Assembly: GCA_964512305.1 (NCBI GenBank)
Contig: CAZEIW010000243.1
Coordinates: 1-13,516, forward strand
Direction of reading: 5' to 3'
From: CAZEIW01 sp964512305
GTDB taxonomy: Bacteria > Pseudomonadota > Gammaproteobacteria > Burkholderiales > Burkholderiaceae_F
Length of the DNA: 13,516 nt
Shown here: positions 1 to 7,391 of the stretch, one piece after another
How positions within the stretch are numbered: position 1 is the stretch's first letter
How the letters are laid out: each line of letters begins with the position of its first letter
Notes under the pieces: model-generated
What the model saw: the letters and a program-made list of their open reading frames with translations, nothing else
What the model was told of the DNA's origin: nothing
Database searches by the model: none
Made by a program: the position numbers and the translations under genes

Positions 1-515
1 CGGCGGCGCAGGCGGCGCAGCGGCTGCAGCCGCAGCTCGACGCGCCGGCCGCGCAGTTCGGGCAGCCGGGGCAGATCCGCGCACTCAGCCTGCGCCTGTT
101 CGACCGCAGCTTCAGCGTCACCTACCTGCTGCAGTGGGCCGCGATCGGGATCGGCCTGGCGGGCCTGGCGACCACGTTCTCGGCGCAGGCGATCGCGCGC
201 ACGCGCGAGTTCGGGATGCTGCGCCATCTCGGGGTCACGCGCGGGCAGATCCTGCTGCTGCTGGCGGCCGAGGCCTCGCTGGTCACGCTGCTGGCGGCCG
301 CGCTGGGCCTGGCCGCGGGACTGGGCATCGCCTGGATCCTGGTCGCCTTCGTCAATCCGCAGTCGTTCCACTGGAGCATGGATCTGCGCATCCCGGGCGC
401 CTCGCTGGCGGCGCTGGCCGCGGTGCTGGTCGCCGCGGCGGCGTTGACCTCGACGCTCGCCGGCCGGCGCGCACTGTCGATCGACGCGGTGCGCGCGGTG
501 AAGGACGACTGGTGA
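1..515 (+). CDS. FtsX-family ABC transporter permease, C-terminal part (5' end outside window)
   Basis: The open frame starts before the window; its first complete codon is at 3 and it ends at TGA 513-515. The roughly 170 visible residues show the C-terminal FtsX layout. A soluble stretch ends in SLRLFDRSFS. A helix (LLQWAAIGIGLAGLATTFSA) follows, then the cytoplasmic coupling segment ARTREFGMLRHLGVTRGQIL. A pair of hydrophobic helices comes next, then NPQSFHW, and a last helix leads into the charged end AVKDDW. This family (MacB/LolCE/AttF-G type) works with a LolD-like ATPase in the inner membrane, usually moving lipid or lipoprotein cargo or acting mechanically. The next gene overlaps it by 4 bp and encodes an AttH-like exported protein. 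This matches the known attEFGH-type arrangement, so an ATPase gene probably lies just upstream, outside the window. Family assignment is firm; the substrate is unknown. Confidence 0.9.
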   Translation, partial: AAQAAQRLQPQLDAPAAQFGQPGQIRALSLRLFDRSFSVTYLLQWAAIGIGLAGLATTFSAQAIARTREFGMLRHLGVTRGQILLLLAAEASLVTLLAAALGLAAGLGIAWILVAFVNPQSFHWSMDLRIPGASLAALAAVLVAAAALTSTLAGRRALSIDAVRAVKDDW

Positions 516-1636
516 ACCCGCTGCGCCGGCGGCTGCTCGCCGCGATGGCGGCGGCGCCCGCGACGGCGGTCGCCCTCGACCGGCAGCCGGGCGGGCCGCG
601 GCCGCTCCAGTTTCCACGCGACTTCGGAGCGCACCCCGACGACCACATCGAATGGTGGTACCTGACCGGGCTGCTCGAGGCGGCGGCCGCGGCAGGGCTG
701 CCGGGAGGGCAACCCGCAGAGCGACTCAGACTGGGCCTCCAGCTCACGTTCTTTCGCGTCCGCCCGGCGATCGACCCCGACAACCCGAGCCGCTTCGCCG
801 CGCATCAGCTCGTGCTGGCGCACGCGGCGCTCGCCGACCCGCGCCGCGGCACTCTGCTGCACGAGGAGCGGATCGCGCGCGCCGGCTTCGGCGTCGCGGC
901 GGTCTCGTCGGCCGATACCGCGGTCGAAGTCGACCGCTGGCGCCTGGCGCGCGACCCCGCGAGCGGCGTCTACCGCGGCAGCGCGCAGGGCGCGCAGTTC
1001 GGCTTCGAGCTCACGGCGGCGCCGACACAGCCGCTGCTGCTGCAGGGAGACGGCGGCTACTCGCGCAAGGCTCCGGCGGCGCCCGGCGCGTCGGAGTCGG
1101 CGAGCCGTTACTACACCGAGCCGCAGCTCGCGTTGGAGGCCCGCGTGCGGCTCGACGGGGCTGGCGCCGGCGACTGGAGCGGGCGCGCGTGGCTCGACCA
1201 CGAATGGTCCGGCCGCCTGCTGCCGCCGCAGGCGGCCGGCTGGGATTGGGTCGGATTCAATCTCGACGACGGCGCGGCGTTGACCGCCTTCCGGATCCGC
1301 GACGCGGCCGGCGGGACGAGCTACGCCTACGCATCGCTGCGCGCGCCGGGCCGCGCGACCCGGACCTTCGCGCCTTCGCAGGTGCGCTTCGAGCCGCTGC
1401 AGCAGTGGGTTTCGCCGCGCACGCGCGCCCGGTACCCGGTCGCCCAGCGCATCACGGCCGGCGAGCGCACGTTCGAGACGCGGCCGCTGATGCCGGACCA
1501 GGAGCTCGACGCCCGCGCCAGCAGCGGCCTCGTGTACTGGGAAGGCGCGAGCGATCTGCTCGAAGACGGCCGGGTGGTCGGGAGCGGTTACCTGGAGATG
1601 ACCGGCTACGCCGGCCCAGCGCCGGGGTCGCTCTGA
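512..1636 (+). CDS. AttH/CrtC-family lipocalin-like exported protein (carotenoid 1,2-hydratase-like)
   Basis: I chose GTG 512. It overlaps the permease stop as GTGA and has AAGGA (501-505) six bases upstream, giving 374 aa. The frame is open further upstream, but that would overlap the permease gene extensively. The N-terminus (NPLRRRLLAAMAAAPATAVA) looks like an export signal with an Arg cluster; Tat export is possible but no full motif is present. Hallmarks of the family are HPDDHIEWWYLTG at residues 41-53, WLDHEWSG at 227-234 and GWDWVGFNLDDG at 243-254, corresponding to two lipocalin-like halves. Homologues are often labelled carotenoid 1,2-hydratase after CrtC, but no carotenoid genes are visible. 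The coupling to an FtsX permease fits AttH-type proteins better. It probably acts in the periplasm on a hydrophobic ligand; the reaction is unproven. Confidence 0.88.
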   Translation: MNPLRRRLLAAMAAAPATAVALDRQPGGPRPLQFPRDFGAHPDDHIEWWYLTGLLEAAAAAGLPGGQPAERLRLGLQLTFFRVRPAIDPDNPSRFAAHQLVLAHAALADPRRGTLLHEERIARAGFGVAAVSSADTAVEVDRWRLARDPASGVYRGSAQGAQFGFELTAAPTQPLLLQGDGGYSRKAPAAPGASESASRYYTEPQLALEARVRLDGAGAGDWSGRAWLDHEWSGRLLPPQAAGWDWVGFNLDDGAALTAFRIRDAAGGTSYAYASLRAPGRATRTFAPSQVRFEPLQQWVSPRTRARYPVAQRITAGERTFETRPLMPDQELDARASSGLVYWEGASDLLEDGRVVGSGYLEMTGYAGPAPGSL

Positions 1637-1664
1637 CCTGCAATTTCGCGCGCTCTCCGACGTC

Positions 1665-1670
1665 TACACT
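1665..1670 (+). promoter_or_regulatory. Candidate -10 box (TACACT) for the ABC exporter gene
   Basis: TACACT ends 8 nt before ATG 1679. No convincing -35 hexamer sits 16-18 bp upstream and no Shine-Dalgarno run is visible before the ATG. If the box is real, transcription would begin about at the start codon, giving a leaderless or near-leaderless mRNA. The evidence is one hexamer plus the absence of an SD. Confidence 0.3.
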
Positions 1671-1678
1671 TGCATACG

Positions 1679-3673
1679 ATGAGCGCCGCCGCGATCGAGA
1701 CTGCTGTCGGCCCGCGCGCGCCGGCGCAACGGCTGGCGCCGCTGCGCGCGCTGATGCCGTTCGTGGCGCCGTACCGGCGCCAGATCGCGCTTGCCCTGCT
1801 GTTCCTGCTGCTGGCGGCGGGGGCGACGCTGGCGCTGCCGGCGGCGGTGCGCCAACTGGTCGACCACGGGCTGGGGCTGCAGGCGGGCGTCGGTCTCGGC
1901 GAGCGCCTGGTCGCGATCCACGACTACTTCCTGGCGCTGTTCGCCGTCGCGGTGCTGCTGGCGGTGTTCACCGCCGCGCGCTTCTACATGGTGACCTGGA
2001 TCGGCGAGCGGGTGACCGCGGACCTGCGGCAGGCGGTCTACGCGCACGTGCTGCGCCAGAGTCCGCAGTTCTTCGAAACGCTCAAAACCGGCGAGATCCT
2101 GTCCCGCCTGACCGCCGACACCACGGTGATCCAGAACGCGGTCGGATCGAGCATCTCGATGGGCCTTCGCAGCGCGGTGCTGTTCGTCGGCGGCCTGGCG
2201 CTGCTGGTGGCGACCAGCCCGCGGCTGATGGTGACGGTGATCGGGATCATCGCGCTGGTGGTGGTGCCGGCGCTGGCGATCGGGCGCCGGGTGCGCAAGC
2301 TCTCGCGCGCCAGCCAGGACCGCATCGCCGACACCAGCGGCATCGCCGGCGAAGTGCTCAACGCGATCCCCGTGGTCCAGAGCTTCACCCAGGAAGCGGC
2401 CGAAGCGGCGCGCTTCTCGAGCGCCAACGAGCGCGCCTTTTCGACCTCGATCCGCCGCACCGGCACGCGGGCGGCGCTGACCGCGTTCGTGATCACCGGC
2501 GTGTTCGGATCGCTGCTCTATGGCCTGCACGACGGCGTGCAGAGCGTGATCGCCGGCCGGATCAGCGCCGGCCAGCTGAGCCAGACCGCCCTTTACATCA
2601 TGCTGGTCGCCTCCAGCGTCGCGGTGCTGGCCGAGGTCTGGGGCGACCTGCTGCGCGCTTCCGGCGCTACCGAGCGGCTGATGGAACTGCTGGCGACGCG
2701 GCCGGCCATTGCCGACCCCGCGCAGCCGGTCGAGCTGCCCGCGGCGCCCGCGCCGCGCGGGGGCGCGGGCGGCGTCACGATCGAGCTGCAGCGCGTGCGC
2801 TTCACCTACCCGTCGCGGCCAGGGCGTGTCGTGCTGGACGATCTGTCGCTTTCGATCGAGCCGGGCGCCACGGTCGCGCTGGTCGGGCCTTCGGGCGCCG
2901 GCAAGACCACGATCTTCCAGCTCCTGCAGCGCTTCTACGACATCGACGGCGGCGGCCTGCGGATCGACGGCGCCGACGTGCGCGCGCTGCGGCTCGCCGA
3001 CCTGCGGGCGCGGATCGCCGTGGTGCCGCAGGAGCCCGTGATCTTCTCGGGCAGCGTGCTCGACAACATCCGCTACGGCCGCGCGCAGGCCGACGAGGAC
3101 GAGGCTCTGGCGGCGGCGCGCGCCGCGCACGTCGACGAGTTCGTGCGCCAGCTGCCCGACCGCTACGCGACCTTCGTCGGCGAGCGCGGCCTGCGCCTGT
3201 CGGGCGGGCAGCGCCAGCGCATCGCGGTGGCGCGGGCGATCCTGAAGGACGCGCCGCTGCTGCTGCTCGACGAGGCCACCAGCAGCCTGGACGCCGAAAG
3301 CGAGCGTGCGGTGCAGCAGGCGCTCGAGGTCGCGATGCGCGGCCGCACGACGATCGTGATCGCGCACCGCCTCGCCACCGTGCAGCGCGCCGACCGCATC
3401 TTCGTGCTCGACCACGGCGCGATCGTCGACCAGGGCACGCACGCGGAACTGGTCGCGCGCGGCGGCCTGTACGCGCGGCTGGCGGCGCTGCAGTTCGCCA
3501 GCTCGCTCCCCCCCCCCCCCCAGCGCGGGAGTGGGGTGGGGGTGTGGGGGGCGAGCGTGGCTTCGACGCGCGCCCTCACCCCCGGCCCCTCTCCCGCGAA
3601 GCGGGAGAGGGGAGCGTGTGGGATCCCATATACTTTCCCGGTACCCCGAAGCCCCGCGCCGTCGACCCGATGA
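1679..3673 (+). CDS. MsbA-like fused ABC exporter (membrane domain plus ATPase) with repeat-derived C-terminal tail
   Basis: Half-size exporter of the MsbA/type-1 ABC exporter class, working as an inner-membrane homodimer. The membrane domain (about residues 25-310) is hydrophobic and contains the typical EILSRLTADTTVIQ coupling segment. The ATPase has Walker A GPSGAGKT (403-410), Q-loop Gln451, signature LSGGQRQR (507-514), Walker B with Asp531/Glu532 and H-loop His563, so it should be active. Start is ATG 1679; a TTG three codons upstream is also in frame, and neither has a clear SD. Relatives normally end near residue 608 (LAALQFAS). Here no stop follows: the frame crosses a 14-C tract and a REP-like element and ends at TGA 3671-3673, overlapping the thyA ATG. 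The last ~56 residues (including LTPGPSPAKRERG) are therefore probably not native. The substrate is likely a lipid or other amphiphile, but unproven. Confidence 0.92.
   Translation: MSAAAIETAVGPRAPAQRLAPLRALMPFVAPYRRQIALALLFLLLAAGATLALPAAVRQLVDHGLGLQAGVGLGERLVAIHDYFLALFAVAVLLAVFTAARFYMVTWIGERVTADLRQAVYAHVLRQSPQFFETLKTGEILSRLTADTTVIQNAVGSSISMGLRSAVLFVGGLALLVATSPRLMVTVIGIIALVVVPALAIGRRVRKLSRASQDRIADTSGIAGEVLNAIPVVQSFTQEAAEAARFSSANERAFSTSIRRTGTRAALTAFVITGVFGSLLYGLHDGVQSVIAGRISAGQLSQTALYIMLVASSVAVLAEVWGDLLRASGATERLMELLATRPAIADPAQPVELPAAPAPRGGAGGVTIELQRVRFTYPSRPGRVVLDDLSLSIEPGATVALVGPSGAGKTTIFQLLQRFYDIDGGGLRIDGADVRALRLADLRARIAVVPQEPVIFSGSVLDNIRYGRAQADEDEALAAARAAHVDEFVRQLPDRYATFVGERGLRLSGGQRQRIAVARAILKDAPLLLLDEATSSLDAESERAVQQALEVAMRGRTTIVIAHRLATVQRADRIFVLDHGAIVDQGTHAELVARGGLYARLAALQFASSLPPPPQRGSGVGVWGASVASTRALTPGPSPAKRERGACGIPYTFPVPRSPAPSTR
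3508..3521 (+). repeat. 14-base cytosine homopolymer within the exporter reading frame
   Basis: Fourteen consecutive C at the 3' end of the exporter gene, read as a proline run in the called frame. All three frames stay open for more than 150 bp downstream, so a length change would alter the tail rather than truncate it. Such tracts slip during replication and are also prone to sequencing error, so the exact count is uncertain. Confidence 0.9.
3525..3544 (-). repeat. Degenerate REP-like half-unit, inverted relative to the 3573 copy
   Basis: GCGGGAGTGGGGTGGGGGTG resembles the arm and G-rich flank of the inverted element at 8503-8542, with a few differences. Together with the preceding C tract it looks like a decayed inverted unit, facing the intact unit at 3573-3612 across about 28 bp. 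This resembles the paired layout seen at 8503-8605. The homology is judged by eye. Confidence 0.5.
3573..3612 (+). repeat. REP-like palindromic element, copy 1
   Basis: A 13-base C-rich head (CCCTCACCCCCGG) is followed by a perfect 12-bp inverted repeat, CCCCTCTCCCGC (3586-3597) and GCGGGAGAGGGG (3601-3612), with loop GAA. The 40-bp unit is identical, base for base, to the reverse complement of 8503-8542. Position and shape suit a REP element. The RNA hairpin would be very stable but has no following U-run, so it is not a classical intrinsic terminator. It could still slow transcription or protect the 3' end of the exporter mRNA. Confidence 0.85.
3629..3634 (+). promoter_or_regulatory. Candidate thyA -10 box (TATACT)
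   Basis: TATACT matches the sigma-70 -10 consensus at 5 of 6 positions and lies 35 nt before the thyA ATG, just downstream of the REP-like hairpin. No -35 hexamer is recognisable at the proper distance, because that region is the hairpin arm. It is therefore a weak call. Confidence 0.35.
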
Positions 3674-4473
3674 CCACGCCGCATCCTTACGAAGACTTCA
3701 TGCGCCACGTGTTCGAGCACGGGGTCGAGAAGAGCGACCGTACCGGCACCGGCACGCGCTCCGTGTTCGGCTACCAGATGCGCTTCGACCTCGCGCAGGG
3801 CTTCCCGCTGGTCACGACCAAGAAGCTGCACCTGCGCTCGATCATCCACGAGCTGCTGTGGTTCCTGCAGGGCAGCGGCAACGTGCGCTACCTGCGCGAA
3901 AATGGCGTGACGATCTGGGACGAATGGGCCGGCGCCGACGGCGAGCTCGGCCCGGTTTACGGCGTGCAGTGGCGCTCGTGGCCCACCCCCGACGGCGGGC
4001 ACATCGACCAGATCGCGCAGCTGATCGACCGCATCCGCGCCGATCCCGACTCGCGCCGCCTGATCGTGTCGGCATGGAACGTGTCCGACCTGCCCAGGAT
4101 GCGGCTGCCGCCGTGCCACCTGCTGTTCCAGTTCTACGTCGCCCAGCGGCGCCTGAGCTGCCAGCTCTACCAGCGCAGCTGCGACGTCTTCCTGGGCGTG
4201 CCCTTCAACATCGCCAGCTACGCGCTGCTCACGCACATGGTGGCGCAGCAGTGCGACCTCGAGGTGGGCGATTTCGTCTGGACCGGCGGCGACTGCCACA
4301 TCTACCGCAATCATGTCGACCAGGTGCGCGAACAGCTGTCGCGCGAGCCGTTCCCGCCGCCGCAGCTGCGCATCAAGCGCCGCCCCGCCTCGATCTTCGA
4401 ATACCGCTACGAGGACTTCGAGATCGCCGGCTACCAGGCGCATCCGGGCATCAAGGCAGAGGTGGCGGTCTAG
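3670..4473 (+). CDS. thyA: Thymidylate synthase
   Basis: Cytoplasmic enzyme that methylates dUMP to dTMP using 5,10-methylene-tetrahydrofolate, releasing dihydrofolate. The 267-aa product (E. coli: 264) aligns with E. coli ThyA from end to end. Visible landmarks are SDRTGTGT with phosphate-binding Arg24, IIHELLWFL (58-66), WDEWA (83-87), catalytic Cys149 in PPCH, QRSCD (168-172), the dUMP-binding Asn180 in VPFNIASY, and His210/Tyr212 in GDCHIY. It ends in HPGIKAEVAV. The start is ATG 3670, which gives the family N-terminus. The next ATG (3700) would cut into the conserved start. No SD is obvious. The ATG overlaps the TGA of the extended exporter frame, so some translational coupling is possible, though a TATACT box at 3629 may give it its own promoter. 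Product Met-Thr-Thr start is typical. Confidence 0.98.
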   Translation: MTTPHPYEDFMRHVFEHGVEKSDRTGTGTRSVFGYQMRFDLAQGFPLVTTKKLHLRSIIHELLWFLQGSGNVRYLRENGVTIWDEWAGADGELGPVYGVQWRSWPTPDGGHIDQIAQLIDRIRADPDSRRLIVSAWNVSDLPRMRLPPCHLLFQFYVAQRRLSCQLYQRSCDVFLGVPFNIASYALLTHMVAQQCDLEVGDFVWTGGDCHIYRNHVDQVREQLSREPFPPPQLRIKRRPASIFEYRYEDFEIAGYQAHPGIKAEVAV

Positions 4474-4500
4474 CGCCAGCGAGCGGCCGCGCGTGCGCAG

Positions 4501-4526
4501 CGCGCGAAGCCGCGCCGGCTCGCGCG
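4501..4526 (+). promoter_or_regulatory. GC-rich hairpin abutting the next gene's ribosome binding site
   Basis: CGCGCG-A-AGCCG (4501-4512), loop CGC (4513-4515) and CGGCTCGCGCG (4516-4526) form an 11-bp stem with a single bulged A. The stem ends at the base before the SD AGGAGA (4527-4532). It lies 27 nt after the thyA stop. There is no U-tract, so it is not a standard terminator. It could modulate initiation of the next gene, or simply reflect GC-rich sequence. Confidence 0.45.
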
Positions 4527-4537
4527 AGGAGAATTCG

Positions 4538-7375
4538 ATGAGTCTTCAGGGAGGGGCCGCAGCGATTTGCGCGGCCGCGATGATCGGCACGGCCTGCATG
4601 GCCGCCGGCGCGCAGGGCGGCGCGCAGGAAACCGCGCCGGCGCCGGCCGCCGCGGGCGCGTCCGCGCCGATGAAGGAAGTCCGCGTCGCCGCGGACGCCT
4701 TCACGCGTGGCGGGCCGGTGCCTGCCTGGGTCGGGCCGGTCGCGCTTCCCGAGACGGCGAGCAAGCGGCCGATCGTGACCCGCCTGGCGGACTCGCAGTT
4801 CCTCATCGGCCCGACCCCGGCGTTCTTCGTGCACCGCGCCGTGCAGTCCAACGATGCGTCGACGCTGAAGAAGATCGGCGAGCTTCAGCTCAATTTCGTG
4901 CCGGACTACCAGCGGATCACGCTGCACTTCATCCGCGTGCTGCGCGGAAACGAGACGCTCGACCGGACCTCGTCGGCCAACATCCGTTTCCTGCAGCCGG
5001 CCACGGAATTCGAGAACAGCGTGTACACGAGCGCGGTCACGGCCGCGATCGTGCTCGACGACGTCCGGGTCGGCGACACGGTCGAGTTCGCATTCAGCCT
5101 CGAGGGCCAGAACCCGGTCTTCGGGAGCCGGTACTTCGAGTCCGCATCGTGGGACAGCGACGATCCGGTCGACCTGCGGCGGGTGGTCTTCACGGCGCCC
5201 GAGTCGCGCCGGATCGCCTGGAAGTCGATCGGGGACTCCGGTACGCCGATCCCCGATCCCAAGGTCACGGTCGCCGGCGGCATGCGCACCCTGCGCTTCG
5301 AGGGGCGGTCGCTCGAGCCGGTCACGGTCGAGCCCTTCACGCCCAACAGCTATGCGCCGTTCCGCTGGCTCGAGTTCTCCGAGTTCGAGAGCTGGTCCGA
5401 CGTCGACGCCTGGGCCAGGACCCTGTTCCCGGAGAACCCCGCGTCCTCGCCCGAGTTCCACAAGCTGGTCGAGACGCTGCGCGCCGAGCCGACGCCCGCG
5501 GCGCGCGCGTCCGCCGCGCTCGCCTGGCTGCAGCGCGAGATCCGGTACTTCTCGCTCAGCCTCGGGGAGAGCTCGCACCGGCCGGCTTCGCCCGACCTCG
5601 TGCTGCAGCGGCGCTTCGGCGACTGCAAGGACAAGGCGTACTTCCTGATCTCGCTGCTCGACGCCATGGGCATCGAAGCGCACCCCGTGCTGATGAGCAC
5701 GCGCCGCAAGTCGAGACAGGAGCAGCTGCTGCCGAGCCCCGGGATGTTCGACCACGCGATCGTCGAGATCAGGCTCGATGGCAGGGACTACTTCGTCGAT
5801 CCGACACTGTTCGAGCAGAAGGGGCGGATCGACCGGATCGGGCAGGCGTACGAGGGCGCGCAGGTACTCGTGGTCGCCGCCGGCACGGCCGCACTGACGA
5901 CGATTCCCGCGGCACCGGAGGAGCTGGCCACCAGCGAACGGCACGACGAGGCGGTGCTGAAGAAGTTCGACGGCGAGGGCGAGCTCGTCTCGACGCAGAC
6001 CTTCGTCGGACCGGGCGCGGGGCTCATGCGCGCCGTGCTCGCGCGCGCCGAGCGCAAGATGATCGAGAAGGGCATCGAGTCCAGCTTCATCAAGACCTAC
6101 CCGGGCGCGACGCTCGCCGGACCGGTCGAGATCCAGGACGACACCGAGGCGAACCGCCTGACCGTGACCACGCGGGTGCGGATCCCCGGGTTCGCGCACA
6201 AGTCCGGCAAGAACTGGATGCTGCAATTCCGGCCCGAGAACCTGCTGGGCGTCGTCAACCCGCAGATGTCGAGCACCCGGCTCTTCCCGATGAAGGTCCA
6301 GGCGTATCCGTACGTCGGCCGCTACTCGTTCGCGCTCGAGCTGCCGGAGGAGGTGTCGGCGATCAAGGACCCGAGCACCGAGCGGGTCTCGAGCGCCTTC
6401 TTCGAGTACTCGGTCGCGCGCAGTTTCCGCGGCAGGCGCGCGACGGTCGACATGGAGTTCCACGCTCTCGCGGACGAGGTTCCCGCCGGCAAGGTCGCCG
6501 AGTATGCGGCCGACGTGCGCAAGCTGGGCGATCTGGCCGGCTGGTTCGTCCTTGTCACGCCCGACGACCTGAAGAAGCCGGGCTTCCTCGGCATCGGAAC
6601 CCGGACGCTGCACGACACGCTGGTCGACCGCACGCAGGAGTCGATCGACAAGTACTCGGCGACGATCGAGTCCGGGAAGCTGGGCGGTCTCGACCTCGCC
6701 CAAGCCTACTGCGAGCGCGGCGTCGGCTACTACACGTTGGCCGAATTCGACAAGGCGCTGGCGGACGTCAACGAGGCCGTCAGGCTGGCCCCCAACGACG
6801 CGGGCATGCTGGCGTGCCGCTCGGACGCGTACTTCGCGACCGGCGACTTCACGCGCGCGCAGACCGACTCCTCGCGCGCTTTGCTGCTGGGCAGCGGCGC
6901 GGCGCGGTACTTCATGGAGCGGGGCCAGGCGCGCTTCTACCTGAAGAAGTACGCCGAGGCGGCGGACGATTTCGCGAAGGCGAGCAGCCTGAACGAGGAC
7001 GCGAGCTCGCGCGCGTATGCCGACCTCTGGGCGGTGTGGACGCACAGCCGCGCGGGCAAGCCGCTGCCCGGCGACATCGCGCGCAGGGCGGCCGAGTCGG
7101 CGCGGGGCGACTGGCCGCGGCCGGCGCTGGCGATGCTCACGGGCGACATCACGCCGGAGCAGATGCTCGCGATCGTCGGCCGCAAGACCGGCGACGAGCT
7201 TGCGATGACGCAGACCGAAGCCTACTTCGCCCTCGGCCAGCGCTACCTGATGCTGGGCGAGCGGGCGAAGGCGCGCGAGGCGTTCGAGAAGGTCAGGGCA
7301 CTGGGCGTCGTGCCGTACGTCGAATACATCGCGGCGGCGTTCGAGTTGAAGGACCTCGAGCGCGAGGACCGCTGA
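4538..7375 (+). CDS. Exported DUF3857 / transglutaminase-like / TPR protein
   Basis: 945 aa. ATG 4538 is set by the strong SD AGGAGA (4527-4532). The N-terminus is hydrophobic and Ala-rich (residues 7-25) and resembles a signal peptide ending near AAGA, though it has no Lys/Arg in its n-region. A DUF3857-like beta-rich domain lies at about 88-240. A transglutaminase-like fold follows with a visible triad: Cys363 (FGDCKDKA), His406 (FDHAIVEI) and Asp421 (FVDPT). After a second beta-rich region, TPR-type helices occupy about 720-835 (CERGVGYYTLAEFDKALADV), and another helical repeat lies near the C-terminus (AYFALGQRYLMLGERAKAREAF). The DUF3857 plus transglutaminase pairing is recurrent in Gram-negative envelope proteins of unknown role. 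Conserved catalytic residues imply cysteine protease or amide-bond chemistry, unproven. It sits between thyA and folA with no obvious functional link. Confidence 0.9.
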   Translation: MSLQGGAAAICAAAMIGTACMAAGAQGGAQETAPAPAAAGASAPMKEVRVAADAFTRGGPVPAWVGPVALPETASKRPIVTRLADSQFLIGPTPAFFVHRAVQSNDASTLKKIGELQLNFVPDYQRITLHFIRVLRGNETLDRTSSANIRFLQPATEFENSVYTSAVTAAIVLDDVRVGDTVEFAFSLEGQNPVFGSRYFESASWDSDDPVDLRRVVFTAPESRRIAWKSIGDSGTPIPDPKVTVAGGMRTLRFEGRSLEPVTVEPFTPNSYAPFRWLEFSEFESWSDVDAWARTLFPENPASSPEFHKLVETLRAEPTPAARASAALAWLQREIRYFSLSLGESSHRPASPDLVLQRRFGDCKDKAYFLISLLDAMGIEAHPVLMSTRRKSRQEQLLPSPGMFDHAIVEIRLDGRDYFVDPTLFEQKGRIDRIGQAYEGAQVLVVAAGTAALTTIPAAPEELATSERHDEAVLKKFDGEGELVSTQTFVGPGAGLMRAVLARAERKMIEKGIESSFIKTYPGATLAGPVEIQDDTEANRLTVTTRVRIPGFAHKSGKNWMLQFRPENLLGVVNPQMSSTRLFPMKVQAYPYVGRYSFALELPEEVSAIKDPSTERVSSAFFEYSVARSFRGRRATVDMEFHALADEVPAGKVAEYAADVRKLGDLAGWFVLVTPDDLKKPGFLGIGTRTLHDTLVDRTQESIDKYSATIESGKLGGLDLAQAYCERGVGYYTLAEFDKALADVNEAVRLAPNDAGMLACRSDAYFATGDFTRAQTDSSRALLLGSGAARYFMERGQARFYLKKYAEAADDFAKASSLNEDASSRAYADLWAVWTHSRAGKPLPGDIARRAAESARGDWPRPALAMLTGDITPEQMLAIVGRKTGDELAMTQTEAYFALGQRYLMLGERAKAREAFEKVRALGVVPYVEYIAAAFELKDLEREDR

Positions 7376-7391
7376 TCGCCGGACGCCGCCG

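Noticed and set aside
1664..3442. Antisense open frame opposite the ABC exporter
   Set aside because: His/Arg/Gln-rich shadow translation typical of the complement of GC-rich genes.
3586..3612. Rho-independent terminator after the exporter
   Set aside because: The stem is strong but no T-run follows, and identical copies elsewhere show it is a dispersed repeat. A terminating effect is possible but not shown.
652..4473. Very long open frame (1273 codons) on the plus strand
   Set aside because: Only its last 267 codons are real (ThyA). The rest is a shadow of the AttH and ABC exporter genes, as expected at this GC content; its Arg/Ala/Gly-rich translation matches no family.
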